A DNA stretch of 10,784 nucleotides, from assembly GCA_023266435.1 (NCBI GenBank), contig JAHFQF010000068.1, positions 1 through 10,784 on the forward strand, written 5' to 3'. This DNA comes from Legionellales bacterium. Lineage in GTDB: Bacteria; Pseudomonadota; Gammaproteobacteria; Berkiellales; Berkiellaceae. The stretch's first letter is position 1. Every line of letters starts with the position of its first letter. A program made the translations under genes and the position numbers. Below the pieces are notes generated by a model that was not told the DNA's origin, made no database searches, and was given only the letters and a program-made list of their open reading frames with translations. Shown here piece after piece: positions 1 to 6,587 of this stretch.

Positions 1-253
1 ATTCACTCAATTCAATTGGCTGATTCACTTTGACTGCTGCTGCAATCCCTTGATGTTTATCAGTGCCGACTGTCTCTGTCAGTTGTTTGGGAGTTTGAAT
101 TTCACAATGCACATCCCTTTCCTTGAGGCACGCCTGCAATACTGGATTAAAAGCCACTTTTTCTGTGCATAAAATTCGGTGCAACGCTGCCGGTCGATGA
201 TGAATGGCAGCCATCACAGGATGATGCCCATACACCCATTGCCATGTACTCAT
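1..253 (-). CDS. rlmB: 23S rRNA (guanosine-2'-O)-methyltransferase RlmB, N-terminal part (3' end outside window)
   Basis: SpoU-family (SPOUT) methyltransferase that 2'-O-methylates G2251 of 23S rRNA in the peptidyl-transferase P loop, using S-adenosylmethionine. Only the first 84 codons are present; the gene runs off the low-coordinate edge. They give the small N-terminal substrate-binding domain (L30e-like fold): start MSTWQWVYGHHPVMAAI, with the family's YGxHPVxAAI signature, an RI(L) strand near residue 27 and the HQGIAA motif near residue 70 that precedes the linker to the knotted SPOUT domain. The SAM-binding motifs lie outside the window. The ATG shares four bases (ATGA) with the rnr stop codon, so translation is probably coupled to RNase R. 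rnr-rlmB adjacency is the E. coli arrangement and supports the identification. The start is set by the overlap and by alignment with the family N-terminus. Confidence 0.93.
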   Translation of the reverse strand, partial: MSTWQWVYGHHPVMAAIHHRPAALHRILCTEKVAFNPVLQACLKERDVHCEIQTPKQLTETVGTDKHQGIAAAVKVNQPIELSE

Positions 254-2586
254 GTTCTTTTTACCTTACCCTTGGCATGGCCCTTACCTGTGCGCGAACG
301 CCCAGAGCTCGAAGACTTTGTCTTATTTTTTGACTGCTCTTTGTCTTTTTTTGAGCCTTTTGCTTTTTTTGATTTATGTCTTTTTTTAGAATCAGCTTCT
401 GGTGGTTCGTCTGCTTTATCCGGGTCATACAAAATGAGATCAATTTTACCAGCGAGTGGCTCTACTGCAAGTAGTTGCACAGAAAGCACATCTCCAATCT
501 GGTATACCTTACGTGAGACATCTCCAGTCATGCGATGTTTGACGTTGTCATAGTGGAAATATTCTCGACCCAACTTACGAACGTGAATGAGTCCTTCCAC
601 GAAGACTTCATGCAGACCTACAAATAAACCAAAAGAGGCGACGTGCGAGACAGTTCCCATGAAAACGTCCCCAATCCGTGCTTGCAAGTATTGGCATTTC
701 AGTGCTTGCACTACTTCCCGCGTCGCATCATCTGCTCGACGCTCAGTATGTGAGCAGTGCTCCCCCATTTCCAATAGCTCTGTACGGAGCGCTTCCTTGT
801 CTGCTTTGGGGATTTTTTTATTCTGTAAGCAGACTTTAATGGCTCGATGCACAAGCAAATCTGGGTAACGTCGAATTGGCGAAGTAAAATGTAAATATCC
901 CATGTAGGCCAAACCAAAGTGACCAATATTATCCGGCGAATACATCGCTTGGCTGAGTGAGCGCAATAAGGCCATTTGCAGCATGTCTTGGTTGGGAAGA
1001 TTTCGGATTTTTGCAACCACCGTATTATAATCTTGAGGAGTCGGTGTGTTGCCTCCTTTTAACTGCAACCCATACTCTGCCAGCATCGCACGCAGATCGG
1101 TCAATTTATCGTTGGTGGGCCCCTCATGAATGCGGTACAGTGCGGGATAGCTATTCTTTTTCAAGAAATCTGCTGAAGCCACGTTGGCTGCTAACATACA
1201 CTCTTCAATGATTTTATGCGCAATGGTCCGATGTCTGGGCACAATAGTGCGTATACGACCTTCTTCATCAAATAAAATTTGTGTTTCTACTGTCTCAAAA
1301 GCAATCGCGCCACGCAATTGTCGGGCTTGCTCTAATACATGATATAAGGCCTCTAAATTTTCAAGCGGACCAACTAAGGCGCTATGCTTTTCTCGTAAGG
1401 CTTTATTTCCCCCCAAGAGTGCGGTCACTTCAGTATAAGTGAGACGCGCTTTTGAGCACATGACTGCCTCATAAAATTTTGCATCCTTGAGTGTGCCCGT
1501 GGCGCTTATTTGCATTTCGCATACAACACACAATCTATCGACTTGAGGCTTTAACGAGCACAGTCCATTCGAAAGCTGCTCTGGCAGCATAGGTACCACT
1601 TTATCGGGAAAATAAACAGAATTACCACGTTTAATGGCTTCTTTATCTAAAGGCATACCATGTTTTACATAATGCGAGACATCCGCAATGGCAACAAATA
1701 ATCGATATTTCCCGCCAGTTTGGGGCTCACAAAACACAGCATCATCAAAGTCTTTTGCATCTTCACCATCAATGGTCACCAAAGGCAGATCTCTTAAATC
1801 AACACGCCCTTTGATATCTTGTGCATTCACCGTTTCTTGGATATGTTCACATTGTCTCACTACCTCAAGAGGCCATTCGGTAGGAATGTCATAAGTACGC
1901 AAGGCAATGTCTGTAAAAATACCGGACTGTTGGGGATCACCTAAAATCTCAACGATTTCCCCAGTCAATTTTTCATCGGTTTTTTCTTGTCTATCAATCG
2001 CAACGACAACGATATTACCTTCTTTTGCTGTACGTGAGCCTCGAGTTAATGTAATCGGCGCATGATTCTGATCTAAAGGCAGTACTGTGGGGGGCTCTGT
2101 ATCTGTGACAAACTTACCGATGACTTTAGGCTGAATGGCTTCGACTATTTCGACTAAAGCACCAAATGCTCTCTCGTCATGATCATAACGGTTAATATTA
2201 ACGACTATCTTGTCGCCGTCGTACAGTCCTTTTGCCTCATTCGCATATAAATAAACTAAATCACCGCCATCATCTGGTAAGACCATGACCTGACCTTTGA
2301 CATCAAAACAGACAATCCCGGAAACCGACTCAATAAACTCACCGCCTAAAAAGCCTGCTCCTCGTTGTAATATCTGGCAATCTCGCACCATGGCTGACAA
2401 ACGATGCTGCAGTGCTTCTTTTTGAGCTTGATCAGTGATGTTAAATTTTTGAATCAATTGCTCTGCAGAGATTGGCCGCTTACGCGAGTCAATGACTGAT
2501 AAAATATACTCTCTAGACGGAATTGGGTTTTCATAATTCCGAGCTTCCCGCTCATAATGCGGATCGACTATTTTTGCTTTAACCAT
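250..2586 (-). CDS. rnr: Ribonuclease R (3'-5' exoribonuclease, RNB family)
   Basis: Processive hydrolytic 3'-5' exoribonuclease that degrades structured RNA, rRNA fragments and, with tmRNA-SmpB, faulty mRNA. The protein has 778 residues (E. coli about 813). Domains: winged-helix HTH at about 22-80, beginning with the family's NPIPSREYIL; two cold-shock OB folds at about 85-145 and 155-220; RNB catalytic domain at about 255-585; S1 domain at about 638-720; Lys/Ser-rich tail 734-778. The metal-binding aspartates are seen in IDGEDAKDFDDA (D273, D279, D281, D282). HFTSPIRRYPDL at 566-577 carries the conserved active-site Arg region, and GNSVYFPDKVVPMLP supplies the base-stacking Tyr. The basic tail resembles the E. 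coli tail that mediates ribosome/tmRNA contact. AGGAA lies 5-6 nt before the ATG. The 3' end overlaps rlmB by ATGA; upstream is a 57-bp gap shared with a divergent tRNA-Leu. Three A7 tracts in the sense strand encode the tail. Confidence 0.98.
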   Translation of the reverse strand: MVKAKIVDPHYEREARNYENPIPSREYILSVIDSRKRPISAEQLIQKFNITDQAQKEALQHRLSAMVRDCQILQRGAGFLGGEFIESVSGIVCFDVKGQVMVLPDDGGDLVYLYANEAKGLYDGDKIVVNINRYDHDERAFGALVEIVEAIQPKVIGKFVTDTEPPTVLPLDQNHAPITLTRGSRTAKEGNIVVVAIDRQEKTDEKLTGEIVEILGDPQQSGIFTDIALRTYDIPTEWPLEVVRQCEHIQETVNAQDIKGRVDLRDLPLVTIDGEDAKDFDDAVFCEPQTGGKYRLFVAIADVSHYVKHGMPLDKEAIKRGNSVYFPDKVVPMLPEQLSNGLCSLKPQVDRLCVVCEMQISATGTLKDAKFYEAVMCSKARLTYTEVTALLGGNKALREKHSALVGPLENLEALYHVLEQARQLRGAIAFETVETQILFDEEGRIRTIVPRHRTIAHKIIEECMLAANVASADFLKKNSYPALYRIHEGPTNDKLTDLRAMLAEYGLQLKGGNTPTPQDYNTVVAKIRNLPNQDMLQMALLRSLSQAMYSPDNIGHFGLAYMGYLHFTSPIRRYPDLLVHRAIKVCLQNKKIPKADKEALRTELLEMGEHCSHTERRADDATREVVQALKCQYLQARIGDVFMGTVSHVASFGLFVGLHEVFVEGLIHVRKLGREYFHYDNVKHRMTGDVSRKVYQIGDVLSVQLLAVEPLAGKIDLILYDPDKADEPPEADSKKRHKSKKAKGSKKDKEQSKNKTKSSSSGRSRTGKGHAKGKVKRT

Positions 2587-2601
2587 TCGGGTTCCTATAT
2601 C

Positions 2602-2630
2602 TTGACTTTAAGGGCTGATAACGATAGCCT
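2602..2630 (+). promoter_or_regulatory. Candidate sigma-70 promoter of tRNA-Leu
   Basis: TTGACT (2602-2607, five of six matches to TTGACA) is followed after 17 bp by TAGCCT (2625-2630, a weak -10 keeping TA...T). It would start transcription about 7 bases before the mature tRNA 5' end at 2644. Spacing and position suit a tRNA promoter, but the -10 is poor and no upstream A/T element stands out. The same 57-bp gap must also hold any promoter for the divergent rnr gene, for which I see no convincing hexamer pair. Confidence 0.35.
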
Positions 2631-2643
2631 TCTTTATTGAATT

Positions 2644-2730
2644 GCCGAGGTGGTGGAATAGGTAGACACGCAAGTTTCAGATGCTTGTGGGGGAAACCCT
2701 GTGGAGGTTCGAGTCCTCTTCTCGGCACCA
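2644..2730 (+). tRNA. tRNA-Leu (anticodon CAG)
   Basis: An 87-base class II tRNA reading CUG codons. The acceptor stem GCCGAGG pairs with TCTCGGC (one G-T); discriminator A73 and an encoded CCA follow. The D arm is GTG...CAC with the GGTAGA loop typical of tRNA-Leu. The anticodon stem CAAGT/GCTTG closes the loop TTCAGAT, with CAG at positions 34-36. A long variable arm (GGG/CCC) and a T arm GGAGG-TTCGAGT-CCTCT complete the cloverleaf. It is the only gene on the plus strand and stands where E. coli carries nsrR. It runs tail-to-tail into purA (CCA ends 9 bp before the purA stop codon) and diverges from rnr. No intrinsic terminator follows it, so transcripts from both sides could run antisense through each other. 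Confidence 0.97.
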
Positions 2731-2739
2731 GTCGCGTTA

Positions 2740-4044
2740 TTAAACCCAACCAGCCAACCGCTCATCCAAAATCATGTATTCTTCTCTTTCTGGCCCTGTT
2801 GAAAGCATGGCCACCTTAACACCTGTCAATTCTACAATGCGATTTATGTAACGTTGTGCATTTTTTGGCAACTCTGCGAAACTCTTACATCCCACGGTAG
2901 AGGTTTCCCAACCAGGAAATGACTCATACACTGGCTCAGATTCCGCTAAAATATGTTGTTGCGGCTCAAAATAATCGAATTGTTTACCGCGATAGCGATA
3001 TGCTACGGCTAATTTAATCTCAGTGAAAGTATCTAAGACATCCAGCTTTGTAACACACAACCCAGATAAACTATTGAGCATAGCAGCACGCTTCAGTGCC
3101 ATAATATCCAACCAACCACAACGACGTGCTCGACCTGTTGTTGAGCCAAACTCATGGCCTCGTTTTGCTAATTCTTTACCCGCATCATCAAACAACTCGG
3201 TAGGAAATGGCCCCAATCCCACGCGAGTGCAATAAGCCTTTGCTACCCCTAGGATATAATCCACCTGGTGTAGCCCAAACCCCGATCCACTGATAACTCC
3301 TCCAACTGTTGTTGTTGAGGAGGTAACAAAAGGATATGTACCATGATCGATGTCGAGTAATGTGCCTTGAGCACCTTCAAAAACAATTTTATCACCACGC
3401 GCATGATGCTCGGCCAAGCGACTGGGAATGTCTACCAATAAAGGAATGATGCGCTCACGCACACTGCATAGACTGTTAAAGACTTCTGCTTCATTGATTG
3501 GTGTCGTGTGGTAATAAGACTCTAAAATAAAATTATGATAAGAGAGCACCAAGGAAAGTTTTTCGCGCAGCTTTTCAGTATCTAATAAATCTTCTAAACG
3601 TAATGCACGTCTTGCTACTTTATCTTCATAAGCCGGGCCTATGCCGCGACAGGTAGTTCCTACGGCTTGTTTGCTTTGATTGGCTGACTCACGGGCTTTA
3701 TCAATAGCCACATGGTAGGGTAATACCATGGTTGCTTGGGGAGAAATTCGTAAGCGTGCAGAGACATCGATGTCATTGCTTTCGAGCATCGCCATTTCTT
3801 GCAATAACGCTTCTGGGGAGACAACTACCCCATGGCCAATGTAGTTCATAGTTTGAGGGCGTAAAATACCAGAAGGGATCAAGTGTAAGACGGTTTTTTT
3901 GTCTTTGATAATAAGCGTATGACCAGCATTATGACCACCCTGGTAGCGTACCACTACCTGTGCATCTTGCGTCAATGCATCGACGATCTTACCTTTGCCT
4001 TCATCGCCCCATTGGCTGCCCAATACTACAATGTTACTACTCAT
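2740..4044 (-). CDS. purA: Adenylosuccinate synthetase
   Basis: Cytoplasmic GTP-dependent enzyme joining IMP and aspartate to give adenylosuccinate, the first committed step of AMP synthesis. It has 434 residues, the usual length. Signatures: the phosphate loop GSQWGDEGKGK (9-19) with the catalytic Asp at 14; GGHNAGHT (36-43) with catalytic His42; TTCRGIGPAYEDK (130-142) for IMP binding; EGAQGTLLDIDHGTYPFVTSS (223-243); GSTTGRARRCGWLD (300-313), the Arg-rich loop; TKLDVLD (332-338) for guanine recognition; and the C-terminal STGPEREE. No expected residue is missing. The ATG lies 17 bp after the DUF2065 stop, with TTAGGG about 11 nt upstream, a rather long ribosome-binding-site spacing. Start and N-terminus match the family. 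It follows hflK-hflC-DUF2065 as in E. coli. No terminator is visible after it, so transcription may run through the antisense of the tRNA gene into rnr. Confidence 0.98.
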   Translation of the reverse strand: MSSNIVVLGSQWGDEGKGKIVDALTQDAQVVVRYQGGHNAGHTLIIKDKKTVLHLIPSGILRPQTMNYIGHGVVVSPEALLQEMAMLESNDIDVSARLRISPQATMVLPYHVAIDKARESANQSKQAVGTTCRGIGPAYEDKVARRALRLEDLLDTEKLREKLSLVLSYHNFILESYYHTTPINEAEVFNSLCSVRERIIPLLVDIPSRLAEHHARGDKIVFEGAQGTLLDIDHGTYPFVTSSTTTVGGVISGSGFGLHQVDYILGVAKAYCTRVGLGPFPTELFDDAGKELAKRGHEFGSTTGRARRCGWLDIMALKRAAMLNSLSGLCVTKLDVLDTFTEIKLAVAYRYRGKQFDYFEPQQHILAESEPVYESFPGWETSTVGCKSFAELPKNAQRYINRIVELTGVKVAMLSTGPEREEYMILDERLAGWV

Positions 4045-4061
4045 TTAGTTAAATACCCTAA

Positions 4062-4262
4062 TTAATACCAATGTCTAACTACACTCAAGGCTACGATGCC
4101 CACAACCATGCTGACTGCCCCGAAAAGCCTCAATGACCGCGGACTTTGCCCACAGACCATCTTAACATAATCTCGCCAACGTGTTGGACTAATGAATAAA
4201 AAAAGCCCCTCAATGACGAAAACTAAAGACAATGCTGCGAAAAAATCTTCCCAAAATATCAT
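4062..4262 (-). CDS. yjeT: DUF2065 family small membrane protein (YjeT-like)
   Basis: A 66-residue protein with two predicted membrane helices: about residues 6-25 (FFAALSLVFVIEGLFLFISP) and 44-62 (GAVSMVVGIVALSVVRHWY). A short basic connector contains the DUF2065 features, the EG...P pattern in helix 1 and RxFG before helix 2. Length and layout match E. coli YjeT (about 65 aa), which sits at the same place between hflC and purA. The function of the family is not established; proximity to hflKC hints at a membrane role, but this is inference. An in-frame ATG 42 bases upstream (4304) lies inside hflC. I chose the ATG at 4262 because TAAGGGG (4269-4275) stands 6 nt before it and the protein then begins like the family. 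The TAA of hflC is part of that ribosome-binding site, implying coupled translation. Confidence 0.9.
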   Translation of the reverse strand: MIFWEDFFAALSLVFVIEGLFLFISPTRWRDYVKMVCGQSPRSLRLFGAVSMVVGIVALSVVRHWY

Positions 4263-4268
4263 TTTGAG

Positions 4269-4275
4269 CCCCTTA
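4269..4275 (-). promoter_or_regulatory. Ribosome-binding site of the DUF2065 gene, overlapping the hflC stop
   Basis: TAAGGGG combines the hflC TAA stop with an AGGGG Shine-Dalgarno sequence 6 nt before the ATG at 4262. It decides the start of the small membrane protein against the longer in-frame ATG at 4304. Confidence 0.75.
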
Positions 4276-5160
4276 TTTACCTTTAGAACGCGACATGTAG
4301 TCAAAAAACTCAGAATTGGGATCCAATACTAAAACGTCCTCTTTTTGACTGAAAGAAGCTTTATAGGCCTCCATCGAGCGATAAAAGCGGTAAAACTCTG
4401 GATCTTGGCTGTAAGCCTCGCCATAGACTTTTGCGGCAACAGCATCGCCTTGACCTTTGAGTTCCTTGGCTTCCTTTTCAGCAGTTGCTAATAAAATAGT
4501 CACCGCAGCATCAGCCTCTGCTCGAATCTGCTCTGCTTTGGATTGGCCTTTTGCGCGGTACTCTTCTGCTACACGATGACGCTCCGAGCGCATCCGAGCA
4601 AATACACCGTCACTGACTTGGGTTGGCAGATCAATCCGCTTGACACGCGCATCGACAATTTCAATCCCCAAGCCTTGCGAATTACGTTGCGCCTCTAAAC
4701 GCAACCTATCCATCACTGCCTGACGCTCGCCCGAGACAACTTCTTGTATTGTGCGCTGACCAAACTCGGCACGCACCCCATCGATAATCGACTCTCTCAA
4801 TAACTTAGAGGCAAGCAAATTGTCCCCATTGGTCCGAATGAAAAAAGTGGCCACATCTTTTACACGCCATTTCACGAACACATCGACGATCAAGTATTTC
4901 TTTTCACCTGTGATCACACGCTCGGACTGCAGATCAAATGTTTGAATACGTGTATCAAACAAACGAACGGTATCCACAAAGGGCATTTTGACATGTAGAC
5001 CCGGGGACAAAACAACAGGTTCCCCTGCTGAATTTTTTTTGATATCCCCCAGGCGGACAACCAAGCCCCGCTCTGTTTGATACACGGTAAATAAACTGAG
5101 ACTGGTAATCATCATGACCAAAGCAAATAAAATTAACGTTGGTACTTTAAGCGAACCCAT
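4273..5160 (-). CDS. hflC: HflC, SPFH-domain modulator of the FtsH protease
   Basis: Inner-membrane protein that assembles with HflK into a large periplasm-facing complex around the FtsH protease and modulates its degradation of membrane proteins. It has 295 residues, shorter than E. coli HflC (334). One N-terminal membrane anchor lies at about 6-26 (PTLILFALVMMITSLSLFTV). The SPFH/Band 7 domain, from about residue 27 to 190, contains QTERGLVVRLGDI and PGLHVKMPFVDTVRLFDTR. It is followed by the charged coiled coil MRSERHRVAEEYRAKGQ (190-206) to about 240. The family signature DPEFYRFYRSMEAYKASF (253-270) and a hydrophobic end VLVLDPNSEFFDYM complete it. The ATG directly abuts the hflK TAA stop, and AAAGGAG stands 8 nt upstream inside the hflK coding end, so the two subunits are probably made together. 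The length difference looks like family variation, not truncation, because the C-terminus is intact. Confidence 0.97.
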   Translation of the reverse strand: MGSLKVPTLILFALVMMITSLSLFTVYQTERGLVVRLGDIKKNSAGEPVVLSPGLHVKMPFVDTVRLFDTRIQTFDLQSERVITGEKKYLIVDVFVKWRVKDVATFFIRTNGDNLLASKLLRESIIDGVRAEFGQRTIQEVVSGERQAVMDRLRLEAQRNSQGLGIEIVDARVKRIDLPTQVSDGVFARMRSERHRVAEEYRAKGQSKAEQIRAEADAAVTILLATAEKEAKELKGQGDAVAAKVYGEAYSQDPEFYRFYRSMEAYKASFSQKEDVLVLDPNSEFFDYMSRSKGK

Positions 5161-6348
5161 TTAGGATGCTCCTTTCGCTGGATAGCGACTTTGACGTTCA
5201 GGCCGTGTAGAGCGATCAGTGGCTTGATCACGATTATTGTCATCTGCACCTTTACTCATGCCAATAATCTTTTGCCAATCTTGCTCTACAATGTCTGCTG
5301 AATCTATTTTATTGGTATTTTCAGCTGAACTCACGGTTGATTGTTTGTACTTATCCAATGGCAAGTACATGAAATTATTGCCTGATTTAGTATTCACAAA
5401 TACTTTGCTGGTACTCGTATAGACTTGCTCCATCGTACCCAAATATAACCTGTCTCGCGTTACTTGAGGTGCTGCACGATATTGAGGTAACAACTTCGCA
5501 AACCGATCGGTTTCCCCCTCAGCCAATAAAACCACCTTTTGTTTATAAGCTTTTGCATTTTCTACAATACGCTGTGAGTTACCCTGTGAAATTGGCACAA
5601 TTTTATTGGCGTAGGCTTTCGCTTGGTTGATAAAGCGCTCTTCATCTTCCCGTGCTCGAATGGCATCGTTAAATGCTTCTTCTACCTCTTCTGGCGCTTT
5701 GGCCTGATTAATAACCACCGCCTTTACCACTAGCCCCACTTGGTAATGATTAAGATTTTTTTCGATTTGTTGCTTGATTTTTTCAGCGACAATCGCTTGC
5801 TCTGTAGTCAGCACTTGATCAAGCGTGGAATGCCCAACCACATAACGTAAGGCACTTTCAGTCACTTGTCCTAACGTTGCGTTAGGATCGACCAGATTGA
5901 ATAAGTATTCCTTAGGATCGCTGACATGATAGTGAACCGCAATGGACACATTGACGATGTTCTCATCCGCGGTCAACATCATCCCACCATGTTGTGTAGT
6001 AGTGACATTAGTCACATTGACGATTTGTCGATTTTTAATGAGCCGAGGAATCCAATGTGGTCCTGGCCCTACTGTTTCTTGATAGGCGCCAAATCGAGTG
6101 ATCACAGCCTGCTCTTGTGCATCCACAATAAAAATGCCACTGAGCACATAGAGCACACCCAAGATCAACAGAATAAAACTAAAAAACAAGGAACTGCCTG
6201 CACTGGCAGTCGGTGTTTTGTTTCCACCAAAAGTCTTGCCTATTTTTGCTTGCATCTTCTTAAGCAACTCGTCTAACTCCGGAGGGCCGTCCTGTTTTTT
6301 CTTACCCCATGGGTCCTCATCTTTTCCGCTGGGTTCATTCCACGCCAT
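5161..6348 (-). CDS. hflK: HflK, SPFH-domain modulator of the FtsH protease
   Basis: Partner of HflC in the membrane complex that encloses FtsH. The protein has 395 residues from the chosen start. The cytoplasmic N-terminus opens with the family hallmark MAWNEPSGKDEDPWG and PPELDELLKKMQ. A membrane helix (about 53-75) follows, then the SPFH domain (about 76-270) with QEQAVITRFGAYQETVGPGPHW, LTADENIVNV and YQVGLVVKAVVI. A coiled-coil stretch (about 218-285) leads to GTMEQVYTSTSKVFVNT near 305-320 and a polar, probably disordered tail. Two tandem ATGs exist (6351 and 6348). The second gives the family's MAWN start and lies 7 nt from AAGG, against 4 nt for the first, so I prefer it. It is separated from hflX by an unusually featured 235-bp spacer and joined directly to hflC. 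Confidence 0.97.
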   Translation of the reverse strand: MAWNEPSGKDEDPWGKKKQDGPPELDELLKKMQAKIGKTFGGNKTPTASAGSSLFFSFILLILGVLYVLSGIFIVDAQEQAVITRFGAYQETVGPGPHWIPRLIKNRQIVNVTNVTTTQHGGMMLTADENIVNVSIAVHYHVSDPKEYLFNLVDPNATLGQVTESALRYVVGHSTLDQVLTTEQAIVAEKIKQQIEKNLNHYQVGLVVKAVVINQAKAPEEVEEAFNDAIRAREDEERFINQAKAYANKIVPISQGNSQRIVENAKAYKQKVVLLAEGETDRFAKLLPQYRAAPQVTRDRLYLGTMEQVYTSTSKVFVNTKSGNNFMYLPLDKYKQSTVSSAENTNKIDSADIVEQDWQKIIGMSKGADDNNRDQATDRSTRPERQSRYPAKGAS

Positions 6349-6407
6349 CATGTCACCTTAATAGTTTGTCGAATCTAGTAGTCGCTACAGTCTGATTAAA
6401 CCGCAGC

Positions 6408-6576
6408 TCGGAGTTTGTACACAAGAGAAGCCCCGTGTTTATCTGGCAAGCCGGAGATCTATTTTTTGACAGCGCCATCCATGGCTACAAATGGCACATC
6501 CCTGCGCCAATTGGTCTCAATATAGCTCCCCGCCCCGTCAGACATACTGACATCTTGCTTTGCTCAAAAACTCCGA
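6408..6576. repeat. Candidate small inverted-repeat element in the hflX-hflK spacer
   Basis: A 169-bp segment opens with TCGGAGTTT (6408-6416) and closes with its exact complement AAACTCCGA (6568-6576). The match continues imperfectly inward, 16 of 23 bases (6408-6430 against 6554-6576). The interior is richer in G+C than its surroundings: 63 of 120 bases at 6431-6550. It contains a small hairpin GTCAG-ACATA-CTGAC (6538-6552) and no recognised gene. Both strands carry open frames longer than expected for so small a spacer (see findings). This could be a non-autonomous transposon remnant (MITE) or a dispersed intergenic repeat; a conserved leader RNA for hflK is the alternative. No clear target-site duplication is visible, so the call is tentative. 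Confidence 0.35.
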
Positions 6577-6585
6577 ACCGAGTTT
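6566..6585 (-). terminator. Weak stem-loop with U-run directly after hflX
   Basis: Two bases after the hflX TAA, the minus strand reads AAACTC-GGTTCG-GAGTTT, followed by two further T. The 6-bp stem (6580-6585 with 6568-6573) runs straight into a TTTTT tract. Only two pairs are G-C, so it would be a weak or attenuating terminator at best. Its 3' arm is also the right end of the inverted repeat described for 6408-6576, so the two readings compete. Confidence 0.3.
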
Positions 6586-6587
6586 GA

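Noticed and set aside
179..553. Plus-strand 124-codon frame opposite the rnr tail and rlmB start
   Set aside because: Its Phe/Leu-rich product is the mirror image of the lysine-rich tail of RNase R; no ribosome-binding site or family likeness.
711..1016. Minus-strand 101-codon frame inside rnr
   Set aside because: Shadow in another phase of an intact RNB domain; the real frame keeps all catalytic motifs.
2644..2730. tRNA-Leu as an integration (att) site of a genomic island
   Set aside because: No integrase, no repeated tRNA 3' end within the window, and both flanks are core operon genes in conserved order.
2637..2819. Plus-strand 60-codon frame starting just before the tRNA
   Set aside because: It reads through the tRNA and the antisense of the purA end; both are explained by firm features.
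4263..4304. Longer DUF2065 protein starting at ATG 4304
   Set aside because: It would overlap hflC by about ten codons, lacks its own ribosome-binding site and adds residues absent from the family.
4273..5160. HflC as truncated because it is about 40 residues shorter than in E. coli
   Set aside because: Anchor, SPFH domain, coiled coil and C-terminal signature are all present; the difference is compatible with family length variation.
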